NCBI RefSeq assembly: GCF_003633685.1
Contig: NZ_RBKT01000001.1
Coordinates: 6,448,001 to 6,512,000, forward strand
Source of the DNA: Micromonospora pisi
Lineage (GTDB): Bacteria; Actinomycetota; Actinomycetes; Mycobacteriales; Micromonosporaceae
Reading direction: 5' to 3'
Length of the DNA: 64,000 bases
Shown: one piece after another, positions 51,645 to 60,208 of the stretch
How the letters are laid out: every line of letters begins with the position of its first letter
Position numbering within the stretch: the stretch's first letter is position 1
Translations under genes and position numbers: made by a program
Notes under the pieces: model-generated
Database searches by the model: none
The model's input: the letters and a program-made list of their open reading frames with translations, nothing else
What the model was told of the DNA's origin: nothing

Positions 51645-52508
51645 ATGGCAGATCCGCAGATGTTGACGACCGGGGCCGCGACTCGACCGGCCCCGGTCCC
51701 GCCGACCCCTCGGCGCCGGCTCGGCCGCCGTCAGCGACAGCGGCTGGGCCGGCTCGCCGGCTACCTGGTCTTCGCCCTCGTACTGCTCACCGTGGTGGCG
51801 GCGGCCGACTGGGGGCGCCTCGCCGACGCGTTCTTCCGGCTGGACGTCGCCTCGAGCATGTTCCCCGAGGCGATCACGGTCGCGCTGCGCAACACCATCG
51901 TCTACACGCTGTTGGCATTCGCCTTCGGGCTCGTATTCGGCCTGCTACTGGCGTTGATGCGGCTCTCGTCCGTCGGGCCGTACCGCTGGTTCGCCACCGG
52001 ATACATCGAGCTCTTTCGCGGGCTCCCCTCGCTGCTCGTGCTCTTCATGGTCGGCTACGGGGTGCCGCTGGCCTTCCCGGAGCGGGAGATCCCCGGCGGG
52101 GTGTACGGCGCGGTCACCGTCGGGCTCGGGGTGACCGCCGCCGCGTACATGGCGGAGACGATCCGGGCCGGCATCCAGGCGGTGCCGAAGGGACAGCTCG
52201 AGGCGGCCCGGACGCTCGGCATGTCGCACACCCGCGCCATGGTCTCGATCGTGCTGCCGCAGGCGTTCCGGATCGTCATCCCACCGCTGACCAACGAGAT
52301 CATCCTGCTCACCAAGGACACCTCGCTGGCGTACGTCCTCGGCGTCACCGCGACCACCATCGAGTTGACGAAGTTCGCCGGTGACGCCCTCAACACCAAA
52401 GTCAACCCGACCCCGCTCGTGGTGGCCGGCCTGCTCTACCTGGCGATCACCCTGCCGCTGTCCCAACTGGTCCGGTGGCTGGAACGCCGGGCCGCGAAGG
52501 AAAGGTGA
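51645..52508 (+). CDS. Amino-acid ABC transporter permease (HisM/GlnP family)
   Basis: This protein of about 287 aa has a 40-residue Pro/Arg-rich cytoplasmic N-tail and five to six spans. ALRNTIVYTLLAFAFGLVFG opens the BPD_transp_1 domain, and the EAA loop is in EAARTLGMSHTRAMVSIVLPQAFR (about residues 185-210). It forms the uptake channel of the amino-acid importer. The ATG at 51645 lies very close to GGGGGAGG, so GTG 51627 or ATG 51660 could be used instead. The next gene starts 6 bp after the stop. Confidence 0.9.
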   Translation: MADPQMLTTGAATRPAPVPPTPRRRLGRRQRQRLGRLAGYLVFALVLLTVVAAADWGRLADAFFRLDVASSMFPEAITVALRNTIVYTLLAFAFGLVFGLLLALMRLSSVGPYRWFATGYIELFRGLPSLLVLFMVGYGVPLAFPEREIPGGVYGAVTVGLGVTAAAYMAETIRAGIQAVPKGQLEAARTLGMSHTRAMVSIVLPQAFRIVIPPLTNEIILLTKDTSLAYVLGVTATTIELTKFAGDALNTKVNPTPLVVAGLLYLAITLPLSQLVRWLERRAAKER

Positions 52509-52514
52509 CCGGCG

Positions 52515-53303
52515 GTGCCAGCCATCGAGATCCGCGACCTACGTAAGTCGTTCGGCAAACTGGAGGTCCTGCGCGGGATCGACCTGTCGGTGGAGACCGG
52601 CGAGGTCGTCTGCGTGATCGGGCCGTCCGGCTCCGGCAAGTCCACCCTGCTGCGCTGCGTCAACCTGCTGGAGGAGCCGTCCAGCGGGTCGGTGCACGTC
52701 GACGGGGTGGAGGTCACCGACCCGGACTGCGACATCGACGCCGTACGCCGCCGGATCGGCATGGTCTTCCAGCAGTTCAACCTCTTCGGCCACCTTCGCG
52801 TACGGGAGAACCTGACCATCGCCCAGCGCCGGGTGCTCGGCCGGAGTCGGGCCGAGGCGAACCGGATCGCGGCGGAGAACCTCGACCGGGTCGGTCTCGC
52901 CGAGAAGGCCGACGCCTACCCGGCGCAGCTCTCCGGTGGGCAGCAGCAGCGGGTGGCGATCGCCCGCGCGCTGGCCATGGAGCCGAGGCTGATGCTCTTC
53001 GACGAGCCGACCAGCGCGCTCGACCCGGAGCTGGTCGGCGAGGTGCTCGCGGTGATGCGCTCGCTCGCCGCCGAGGGCATGACCATGCTGGTGGTCACCC
53101 ACGAGATGAGCTTCGCCCGCGAGGTCGCGTCCCGGGTGGTCTTCATGGACGGCGGCACGGTGGTCGAGTCCGGCCCTCCGGAGGAGGTCTTCGGCGCGCC
53201 ACGGGAGGCCCGCACGCGGGAGTTCCTGCACCGGGTGCTCGAACCGACCCGGGTGAGCGAAGCCGAGATCGGTGTCCACGAACGGTCAGGCGCGCAGCCG
53301 TAG
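52515..53303 (+). CDS. Amino-acid ABC transporter ATP-binding protein (GlnQ-like)
   Basis: This 262-aa protein has a single ABC domain of the polar amino-acid type: Walker A GPSGSGKS near residue 36, [17 protein letters not shown], signature [15 protein letters not shown], Walker [14 protein letters not shown] and H-switch VVTHEM. It drives the importer formed with the two preceding genes. GTG 52515 is the start. Its 3' end overlaps the convergent APC permease gene by 18 bp. Confidence 0.94.
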   Translation: MPAIEIRDLRKSFGKLEVLRGIDLSVETGEVVCVIGPSGSGKSTLLRCVNLLEEPSSGSVHVDGVEVTDPDCDIDAVRRRIGMVFQQFNLFGHLRVRENLTIAQRRVLGRSRAEANRIAAENLDRVGLAEKADAYPAQLSGGQQQRVAIARALAMEPRLMLFDEPTSALDPELVGEVLAVMRSLAAEGMTMLVVTHEMSFAREVASRVVFMDGGTVVESGPPEEVFGAPREARTREFLHRVLEPTRVSEAEIGVHERSGAQP

Positions 53304-54554
53304 GTAGAGCAGTGCTCCGGTGGCCAGGACCAGCGGCCAGAGCAGGTACCACCCGGTCATCACCAGCAGCGCGGTGACCGCCACCAGCGCGCAGAGCGCG
53401 TACCGGTGGGCTCGGCTGCCCCGGGGCAGCAGGCGGAGCGCGGCGGCGGTGCCCAACGCGTACACCAGGACGAAGCAGCCGGTGGTGAGCAGCACCAGCG
53501 GCTTCGGCCCGATCCCGGCGGCGACCGCGACCGCCATCGCCAGCCCGGCCAGCGTCGAGACCAGCAGCAGGCTGCGCCGGGGCACCTCGCCCGCGCTGCT
53601 GCCCCGGTCCAGCCAGGTCGGCAGCGCGCCGTCACGTCCGAGCGCCGCCCCGAGCTTCGCCGCCCCGGCGAAGTACGCGTTCATCGTGCCGAGGGTGAGC
53701 AGCAGCGCGGCGACGGCCGCCAGCAGGTGCACCTCGCCACCGACGCCGAGCGCGAGCAGTTCGGCGAGCGGCGCCTCACTGCTGCCCGCGGCCGGGCCGA
53801 GCACCAGCACCGTGGCGGCGGCGACGCCGAGGTAGAGCACCCCGACCACGACCACCGCGATGGTCGCCGCCCGGGGCAGGTCCCGCTTCGGGCGGCGGAA
53901 ATCCGCGGCCAGGTGGGTGATCGCCTCCCAACCGGCGAAGCTCCAGACGAGCAGCGCCGCCGCCGGCCCGACCGCGAACCAGCCGTGCGGTGTGAACGGC
54001 TCCAGGTTCTCCCACCGCACGTGCGGCATGGCCGCGACCACCGCGGTCAGCAGGAGCACCACCAGGCCGGCGGCGAGCACCAGTTGCAGCCGACCGGAGA
54101 CCCGCAGCCCGAACGCGTTCGTCACGGTCACGACCAGGATCAGGAGTGCCCCGGTCACCGCCGTGGTGGTCTCACCGCCGCCGACCGCGACCGCGACGTA
54201 GTCACCGGCGAAGAGCGCGGCGGCGGGCGCACCCGCCGGGACGGCGAAGTAGAAGCACCAACCGACGATGGCCGCCGCCCGCGACCCGAAGGCGTTCCGG
54301 ACGTACGTGGAGACCCCGCCGGCGTCGGGGTAGCGCGCGCCGAGGGCGGCGAAGGTGGCGGCCAGCGGTGCGGAGAGCACGACCAGGGCGAGCCAGGCGA
54401 GCAGTGAGGCCGGTCCGGCCGCCTCCGCCGCCAGCGCGGGTAGGGCGATCACACCGGTGCCGAGCACCGCCCCGACGTAGAGCGCGGTGCCCTGGGCGAC
54501 GGTCAGCCGACCGCCGGAACGTACGGCGGGGTTGTTTTCGATCATTGAGTCGGT
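53286..54554 (-). CDS. APC-family amino-acid/amine permease
   Basis: This protein of about 422 aa has 12 hydrophobic segments. [33 protein letters not shown] is the APC first-helix region with its GTG-type break, and [25 protein letters not shown] is the conserved helix 6-7 region. It transports amino acids or amines. The start is uncertain among GTG 54554, ATG 54545 and ATG 54575. It is divergent from a GlxA-type regulator that probably controls it. Confidence 0.85.
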   Translation of the reverse strand, partial: TDSMIENNPAVRSGGRLTVAQGTALYVGAVLGTGVIALPALAAEAAGPASLLAWLALVVLSAPLAATFAALGARYPDAGGVSTYVRNAFGSRAAAIVGWCFYFAVPAGAPAAALFAGDYVAVAVGGGETTTAVTGALLILVVTVTNAFGLRVSGRLQLVLAAGLVVLLLTAVVAAMPHVRWENLEPFTPHGWFAVGPAAALLVWSFAGWEAITHLAADFRRPKRDLPRAATIAVVVVGVLYLGVAAATVLVLGPAAGSSEAPLAELLALGVGGEVHLLAAVAALLLTLGTMNAYFAGAAKLGAALGRDGALPTWLDRGSSAGEVPRRSLLLVSTLAGLAMAVAVAAGIGPKPLVLLTTGCFVLVYALGTAAALRLLPRGSRAHRYALCALVAVTALLVMTGWYLLWPLVLATGALLYLRLRA

Positions 54555-54593
54555 CACGGCTCCAACCTGCTGCATCCCCGGTCGGGCGACCAG

Positions 54594-54628
54594 TGGCAGG
54601 AATGCCGTTCTGCGGTACGTTCCTGCCA
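54594..54628. promoter_or_regulatory. Inverted repeat at the GlxA-type regulator start (candidate operator)
   Basis: TGGCAGGAA (54594-54602) is perfectly inverted as TTCCTGCCA (54620-54628), with centres 26 bp apart. The right arm touches the A of the regulator's ATG. No ribosome site precedes that ATG, so the message may be leaderless and the repeat could block both transcription and translation. It is a candidate self-operator that also controls the divergent permease gene. Confidence 0.6.
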
Positions 54629-55596
54629 TGAGTGCGCCGCACGTCGTCGCCGTCGCCGTCACCGACGCCATCCCGGTCTTCGAGTTCGCCGTGCCCTGCG
54701 AGGTCTTCGGCATCGACCGCTCCGACCTGGTCGACCCCTGGTACGAGCTGCGTCTCTGCGCAGCCGAGCCGGGCCCGCTGCGCACCACGCTCGGCCTGCG
54801 CATCGACACCCCGTACGGCCTCGACGAGTTGGCCGAGGCGGACACCGTGGTCGTGGCGGCCTGCAACCGGCGGGTGCAACTGCACCCACCCGCGCCGCTG
54901 CTGGACGCGTTGCGCCACGCCCGTGCCCGGGGTGCCCGGATCGTCTCGATCTGTAGCGGCGCCTACCTGCTCGCCTACGCCGGCATGCTCGACGGCCGTC
55001 GGGCCACCACGCACTGGATGAACGCGGTCGACTTCGCGCATCGCTTCCCGGGTGTGAAGGTCGACCCGGACGTGCTCTACACCGACGACGGCGACCTGTT
55101 CACCTCCGCCGGCACCGGTGCCGCCATCGACCTCTGCCTGCACCTGCTCCGCCTCGACCACGGCACCGCCGTCGCCAACGAGGTGGCCCGCCGGATGGTG
55201 GTGCCACCACAGCGCGACGGAGGTCAGGCCCAGTACGCCCGCCCGCTCACCCGGGGCGAACCGCACTCCGACCTGGCTCCGGTGCTCGACTGGGCGCGGG
55301 AGCACCTGGACCGGCCGCTGACCGTGGCGGAGTTGGCGCGGCAGGCGCACCTGAGCCCGCGTACGTTCGCCCGCCGGTTCCGCGACACCCTCGGCACCAG
55401 CCCGCTACAGTGGCTGGTCGAACAGCGGGTACGGGTCGCCCAGGAGTTGCTGGAGACGACCGACGAACCGGTCGAGCGGATCGCCCACCGGGCCGGCTTC
55501 GGCAACCCGGTCAGCCTGCGTCGGCACTTCCGTCGGGTCACCAGCGTGTCACCGCAGACGTACCGGCACGTCTTCCGTCGAGCGGGCGCTCCCTGA
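54628..55596 (+). CDS. GlxA-family transcriptional regulator (DJ-1/PfpI domain plus AraC HTH)
   Basis: This 322-aa protein has a DJ-1/PfpI-like N-domain (residues 5-185; SICSGAYLLAYAGMLDGRRATTHW). Its AraC domain at about 215-320 contains TVAELARQAHLSPRTFARRFRD and RIAHRAGFGNPVSLRRHFRR. It is a ligand-responsive activator or repressor. The ATG at 54628 lies in an inverted repeat. It is divergent from the APC permease gene, its probable target, and convergent with a glyoxalase-family gene 8 bp from its stop. Confidence 0.92.
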   Translation: MSAPHVVAVAVTDAIPVFEFAVPCEVFGIDRSDLVDPWYELRLCAAEPGPLRTTLGLRIDTPYGLDELAEADTVVVAACNRRVQLHPPAPLLDALRHARARGARIVSICSGAYLLAYAGMLDGRRATTHWMNAVDFAHRFPGVKVDPDVLYTDDGDLFTSAGTGAAIDLCLHLLRLDHGTAVANEVARRMVVPPQRDGGQAQYARPLTRGEPHSDLAPVLDWAREHLDRPLTVAELARQAHLSPRTFARRFRDTLGTSPLQWLVEQRVRVAQELLETTDEPVERIAHRAGFGNPVSLRRHFRRVTSVSPQTYRHVFRRAGAP

Positions 55597-55604
55597 AACT
55601 GTGG

Positions 55605-56309
55605 TCAGTTCGCTCGTACGCAGAACTCGTTGCCGTCGGGGTCGGCCAGCACGACGGCGCCGTCCGCACCGACCTCGAGCCGAGTGGCCCCGAGGGAGAC
55701 CAGCCGGTCGACCTCCGCCTGCTGGTCACCACCGACCGGGGCGAGGTCGAAGCGCTGCCGGTTCCACACTTCTTTCGGGGCCACGGGCGGGCCTCCCCAC
55801 GCGACCTTTGTGCCGCCGTGCGGTGACTGGATCGCGGTCTCCTGGTCCTGGTCCCACACCAGCGGCCAGCCCAGCGCCTCGCTCCAGAAGAGGCCGACCT
55901 CTCGGGTGCCGTCGCAGGCGAGCTCGCCGAGCAGGCCGCACCCGGCGAGGAAGGCGTTGCCCGGCTCGATCACGCAGAACTCGTTGCCCTCGGGGTCTGC
56001 CAGGACGATGTGCTCCTCCTCGGGAAGCTGCCCGACGTCGAGGTGGGCGGCGCCGAGCCCGAGTGCCGTCGCCACCGTGTGCTGCTGCTCGGCGTGGTCA
56101 GCGCTGGTCAGGTGAAGGTGCACGCGGTTGAGCCCCACCTTTTCCGTACGGCTCGGGACGAACCGGAGGCTGAGCTGGTTTTCCTCGCCGGGCAGGAGTG
56201 CGCCACCGGCGTTCTCCACGACCTCCCGGCCGAGCATGCCGGCCCAGAACCGCGCCAGGAGAGCCGCGTCGTGCGCATCGAAGGTCACTGTCAGCGGTCG
56301 CGAGTGCAT
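55605..56309 (-). CDS. Two-domain VOC/glyoxalase-family protein
   Basis: This 234-aa protein has two paired beta-alpha-beta-beta-beta VOC modules. Each module ends with the same pattern (VLADPEGNEFCVIEPG near 103-118 and VLADPDGNEFCVRAN at the C-terminus), showing internal duplication. The proteins of this group are annotated as glyoxalase-like, with unknown substrate, and metal ligands are not clearly complete. ATG 56309 is chosen over the adjacent GTG 56312. It is transcribed alone. Confidence 0.85.
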   Translation of the reverse strand: MHSRPLTVTFDAHDAALLARFWAGMLGREVVENAGGALLPGEENQLSLRFVPSRTEKVGLNRVHLHLTSADHAEQQHTVATALGLGAAHLDVGQLPEEEHIVLADPEGNEFCVIEPGNAFLAGCGLLGELACDGTREVGLFWSEALGWPLVWDQDQETAIQSPHGGTKVAWGGPPVAPKEVWNRQRFDLAPVGGDQQAEVDRLVSLGATRLEVGADGAVVLADPDGNEFCVRAN

Positions 56310-56372
56310 CACCGCACAGTAGACACAGGTCAGCAGGACAACAAGGCGCCCAGCCGCGCCGTACGGGTGCGG

Positions 56373-56687
56373 CTACAGGTCGAGGCGGGACACCACCGCT
56401 CGGGTCGTGGGCTGCACATACTCGGTCAGCCTGAACTGGCGACGATCGTCGGTGGTGTGGACGTTGACCGCGATGGTGCTGTCGTCGGCGAACCGGAGGA
56501 CGAAGACCGGATCGAGATCGCAGAGGAAGGCGATCTCCTCCACGTCCTGCTCACGGACCCGGGCGACGGCGTCCCAGTCGGTGTCGTCGCTGCCGACCAT
56601 CACCGAGACCTCGATGCTGCCGAGCCGGGTCGACGGGTTCGCCCACCAGTCCAGCCATCCGGACGCCTCGAATCGATCCATGGCCAT
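56373..56687 (-). CDS. Small hypothetical protein
   Basis: This acidic protein of about 104 aa is not recognised. It is predicted mostly beta (SIEVSVMVG, PVFVLRFADDSTIAVNVHTTDDRRQFRLTEY-type strands) with no signal or membrane span. It lies upstream of the two-domain VOC gene on the same strand, separated by 63 bp, and could be co-transcribed. ATG 56687 is chosen; ATG 56681 and an earlier ATG at 56711 are in frame. The coding call rests on composition and conserved-looking strand pattern only. Confidence 0.5.
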   Translation of the reverse strand: MAMDRFEASGWLDWWANPSTRLGSIEVSVMVGSDDTDWDAVARVREQDVEEIAFLCDLDPVFVLRFADDSTIAVNVHTTDDRRQFRLTEYVQPTTRAVVSRLDL

Positions 56688-56949
56688 AGCATCCCACCGT
56701 GCCGGGAACACCCTGCCCGGGCGGTGACGTTCCCCTGGAACTCACGGCTCTCACGGGCGGTAGGTTCAGCAGCTCCTGGGCCAAATGAGGTGTTCTGCTT
56801 CACGGGCCCGTTTTCGGGTCACAGCAAAGGCTCCGTCGTAGTCTGGTGCCGAGGCGGTTGCGGCCGAGAATCAACCTCCCTTTGCGACAGTGCACTGTCG
56901 CCACTGACCCATCATCGGGTCGAAGGCAGCCCTTCCTGAGGCTGTTCAC

Positions 56950-57897
56950 GTGCAGCGAAAGCAAAGGAAACCCGTGGAGCAAAACGAGATGGGCCGGCGG
57001 AGTCTGCTTGCCGGTGGGCTGGCTGCGATCGCGACCACCGCTGTCGCCAGTCCCGCGTTCGCCGAACCGACCAGTGCGGCACCGACCGCCGGGACCCAGA
57101 CCACCAGCGAGAGGCTGAAGGGCTACACCTACCCGCTCAGCGCCCGTGGCGTGGCGAACCTGGCGGCGGCACCCCCGTGGCACTACGTGGGCGACATCGT
57201 CGGCGTCGAATTCTGGACCTCCCCGCAGGCCGCCAACGCCTCGCTGCCCACCGGACTGAGCCCCGACCCGACATCCGCGGGCCATGGTTACGCCCTCTTC
57301 ATCGACTGGCAGTTCTCCGGCGACCACGAGGAATACCTCGACCCGGTACGCAGCCAGTACGGCGAGTTCCTGGTTCTGATGGACGCGGTGTGGCAGGGTA
57401 CGCCGGTCGCCTGGTGCCCGTTCATCTACGTCGACAACGACGCGGCCCTGGCCAGGGGCTGGGTGCAGGGCTTCCCGAAGAAGATGGGCGAGATCCACCA
57501 GACCCGGGCGTTCGCGGTGAACAGCCAGGCCGCGCCGATCGTCGGTGCCGGCGGGAAGTTCGCCGCCAGCATGTCGGCGTCCGGGCGCCGGCTGGCCGAG
57601 GCGAAGGTCAGGCTGGAGCAGCCCTCTGCGACGATCCCCGCGCTGGGGCGTCCCATCGTGAACCTCCGGCATTTCCCCCGCCTGACCGCCGGTCAGCAGG
57701 ACCACCCCGCCGTCCACGAACTCACCATGTCGATCCTGGACACCCCTCAGGTGGCGAACACCTGGTCGGGCAGCGGGGAACTCAGCTTCCTGCCTTCCCC
57801 CAGCGAGGAGCTGGCCGACCTGGCGCCGCAGCGCACCGGCGCGGGCTTCCGTGGCTCGCTCTCCTACACCGTCACCGACCTGCGCATCCTGTCCTGA
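56950..57897 (+). CDS. Tat-exported acetoacetate decarboxylase-like protein
   Basis: This 315-aa protein has a twin-arginine signal (GRRSLLAGG at 15-23, hydrophobic core, ending ASPAFA near 38). The mature part is an acetoacetate decarboxylase-like (ADC) fold, with the Schiff-base region GFPKKMGEI (K177/K178) and [16 protein letters not shown]-superfamily members include decarboxylases, aldolase-dehydratases and non-catalytic proteins. Export through Tat is unusual for this fold and suggests an extracellular or cell-surface role. GTG 56950 is the start. The gene stands alone. Confidence 0.8.
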   Translation: MQRKQRKPVEQNEMGRRSLLAGGLAAIATTAVASPAFAEPTSAAPTAGTQTTSERLKGYTYPLSARGVANLAAAPPWHYVGDIVGVEFWTSPQAANASLPTGLSPDPTSAGHGYALFIDWQFSGDHEEYLDPVRSQYGEFLVLMDAVWQGTPVAWCPFIYVDNDAALARGWVQGFPKKMGEIHQTRAFAVNSQAAPIVGAGGKFAASMSASGRRLAEAKVRLEQPSATIPALGRPIVNLRHFPRLTAGQQDHPAVHELTMSILDTPQVANTWSGSGELSFLPSPSEELADLAPQRTGAGFRGSLSYTVTDLRILS

Positions 57898-57912
57898 AAT
57901 AGCACACGGCGC

Positions 57913-57953
57913 CCGGGTGGGGTGGAGTCTGTCGACTGTTCCACCTCACCCGG
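57913..57953. terminator. Bidirectional terminator between convergent genes
   Basis: CCGGGTGGGGTGGA (57913-57926) pairs with TCCACCTCACCCGG (57940-57953) with one mismatch and a 13-nt loop, midway between the ADC-like and DUF2786 gene ends. Confidence 0.75.
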
Positions 57954-57968
57954 AGGTCCGGCCAGGGT

Positions 57969-59246
57969 CTAGCTGTCCGGCAGGGCGGCGCGGTCGGCGG
58001 CGTCCCGGCCGGACTCCCAGCCCTCGCGGCTGTCGACCCGGCTGCCCCGGGCGCGGACCGTACGCGGGAAGATCCGGTTCATGGTTTCGCGGACCTGCTC
58101 GTCCCTGGAGGCGAGCACCGGCAACAGGTCGGCCGGGTCGGTCACCGTCGAGGTCGAGCTGTCACTGGTCGCCTCCTCCAGCGCCGCCTGCGCGGCGGTG
58201 GCGAGCCGTTCGCCGATGCGTACCGAGAAGGCCACCAGGAAGGACTGGCGGAAGGTCTTCAGCCTGGCCCGGCCGGCCTTGCCGCCGGGCGGTTCGGTCC
58301 GGGCCATCGCCCGGTGCGCCTGCACCAGCAGCGATGTGTAGAGCAGGTCCACCGCGTCGATGTCGGCGTCGAAGCCGAACACGGTGCTGAACGCGAGTTC
58401 CGGTGACCAGACCGTGTGGCAGCGGTTGGCCCGGGCGACGGCGTCGAGCAGGGAGGCCTTCTCACCCTCGTACGGGTGGTCGACACCGATCCGCCGCGCG
58501 AACGGCACCACGGTCGCCGTCTCACCGCCACGGGCGATCAGCAGCGCCTCGTCCAGGCTGTGCCGGGTGACGAGTTCCTGCGCCTTGGCGGTGTACGCCT
58601 CCGCCTCGGCCGGGAAGGTGGTCGACTCGGCCTTGGCCAGCAGGGCGCGTACCCGGTCGAGCAGCCGCGTGTCGACCCGGGACGAGCCGCCGGCCGGACG
58701 GCTGGCCGCGGCGACGGGGGTGCCCGGCGGCGGGACGAGCACCTCGACCGGTGGCAGCTCGGCGAGGGTGGTGAGCAGGCTCAGCACCACGTCGAGTACG
58801 GCCACCCGGTCGATCCGCCAGCGCCGGGCGACCTCGTCCAGGTACGTCGCGTCGTCGTTCCACCAGACCCGGGCCCCGAGCGCGTCGGCCTGGGCCAGCC
58901 ACCGCTGGTCGACCGTGGCCCGGGGAAACCGCCGCAGGTGCGCGGCGATGGCGTCGGTGAGCAGTTCGTCCTGCTGGGGCTGCCCCCGGCGGGCGACCAC
59001 CCGGTGCAGTTCGGCCGGCTGCCAGCCCTTGCCGGACAGACGGGCCACGGCTTCGTGTACGGCGGCGACCAGCGCCGGGTCGACCTCCGCCGCCGGCGCG
59101 ACGGTCAGCGCGTCCAACCCTGGTTCGTAACCGACCGCACCGGTCACTACCGCCCTGATCCGTTCCCGCACTGAGGTCACCAGCACAAGGCTACGGATCT
59201 CGATCCGGGCGTGCGCCGCGGTGCCACTACCAGTGGCGGCAGACAC
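57969..59246 (-). CDS. DUF2786-domain protein
   Basis: This protein of about 425 aa has the DUF2786 signature VRALLAKAESTTFPAEAEAYTAKAQELV (about residues 205-232). The N-terminal half is helical and predicted to be cytoplasmic, with no known motif. DUF2786 proteins are common in actinobacteria and phage-related loci and have no established function. The start is uncertain: GTG 59246, or a GTG about 60 bp later near VTSVRERIRAVV. It is convergent with the ADC-like gene. Confidence 0.82.
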   Translation of the reverse strand: MSAATGSGTAAHARIEIRSLVLVTSVRERIRAVVTGAVGYEPGLDALTVAPAAEVDPALVAAVHEAVARLSGKGWQPAELHRVVARRGQPQQDELLTDAIAAHLRRFPRATVDQRWLAQADALGARVWWNDDATYLDEVARRWRIDRVAVLDVVLSLLTTLAELPPVEVLVPPPGTPVAAASRPAGGSSRVDTRLLDRVRALLAKAESTTFPAEAEAYTAKAQELVTRHSLDEALLIARGGETATVVPFARRIGVDHPYEGEKASLLDAVARANRCHTVWSPELAFSTVFGFDADIDAVDLLYTSLLVQAHRAMARTEPPGGKAGRARLKTFRQSFLVAFSVRIGERLATAAQAALEEATSDSSTSTVTDPADLLPVLASRDEQVRETMNRIFPRTVRARGSRVDSREGWESGRDAADRAALPDS

Positions 59247-59287
59247 CGGGACGGAGCGTGATCGGCTCTGCGAGCAGCGCCACCCGG

Positions 59288-59326
59288 CCGGCGGGGAGGG
59301 CGACCAAGGACTGCCCTCCCTGCCGG
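59288..59326 (-). terminator. Hairpin terminator after the SDR gene
   Basis: CCGGCGGGGAGGGC (59288-59301) pairs with GCCCTCCCTGCCGG (59313-59326) with one mismatch and an 11-nt loop, 10 bases beyond the SDR stop. Confidence 0.72.
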
Positions 59327-59336
59327 TCTGTCCCGC

Positions 59337-60050
59337 TCAGGCCTTCGCGGCCAGGTGCGGGTAGAGCGTGGGGATGTCCGCCGCGAGTGCGTTCTTCACC
59401 GTGTGGGTGAAGTCGTCGGCGAGCACCTCGTGCTGGCCGGCCTCGACCGCGTCGATCACCATTCGTGCGACGTCGGCGGGGTCGGTCTTCAGGTCGGTCT
59501 CCGCCGCCCGCTCGGCTGCCATGTCGGTGTCGATCCAGCCCGCGTAGACGCCGGTGACACCGACGCCCTTCGGGTGCAGCTGCTGCCGCAACGAGTTGGT
59601 CGCCGACCATCCTGCCGCCTTCGACGCCGCGTACGCCCCGAACGCCGCGTACCAGGAGAGCGCCGACTGGATGTTGACCAGGTGGCCGCCGTTGGCGACG
59701 AGCCGAGGGCTGAGTGCCTGGGTGACCTGGAGCGGTCCGAAGAAGTTGATCTCGATCTCGCGGCGGATCTCGGCCAGGTCTCCGTCCAGGAGGTCGGCCG
59801 CGAGGGTGACGCCGGCGTTGTTGATCAGCAGGTTGACGTCCGGGGCCTGTGCGGCGGCGGCCTCGATCGAGGCCGGGTCGGTCAGTTCGAGGTGCAGCGG
59901 GACCACCTTCGGGTTGGTGGTGACCGTCTTCGGGTCGCGGGCGGTGGCGTAGACCTTGGCCGCACCTCGCGCGAGCGCCTCGTTGACGAGCGCCTTGCCG
60001 AGACCGCGGTTGCCCCCGGTCACGAACACCACGGAGTCCTTGATCTTCAT
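59337..60050 (-). CDS. SDR-family oxidoreductase
   Basis: This 237-aa short-chain dehydrogenase has the nucleotide-binding TGGNRGLG (residues 11-18), DVNLLINNAG near 71-80, a catalytic Ser in NIQSALSW and YAASK near 139-143. Subgroup members with ALARGAAKVYATARDP oxidise or reduce small carbonyls with NADP(H), and the substrate is unknown. The ATG at 60050 is clear. Its upstream region is AT-rich and contains repeated GTAATCTA. The gene is monocistronic, with a hairpin terminator. Confidence 0.88.
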   Translation of the reverse strand: MKIKDSVVFVTGGNRGLGKALVNEALARGAAKVYATARDPKTVTTNPKVVPLHLELTDPASIEAAAAQAPDVNLLINNAGVTLAADLLDGDLAEIRREIEINFFGPLQVTQALSPRLVANGGHLVNIQSALSWYAAFGAYAASKAAGWSATNSLRQQLHPKGVGVTGVYAGWIDTDMAAERAAETDLKTDPADVARMVIDAVEAGQHEVLADDFTHTVKNALAADIPTLYPHLAAKA

Positions 60051-60208
60051 GTCTGCCTTCCGGTCGGGTGGTGGACCGCCCCACCGCCGTACTCGGACGT
60101 GCGGGTGGGCCCACCCAGCTTCTTTAGCTGAGAAGCGTAATCTATTTGACCGAGAAGGACGGCTTTTTGGATGTTGAGTGTAATCTAAATCTCAGGTGGG
60201 GTGGGCGG

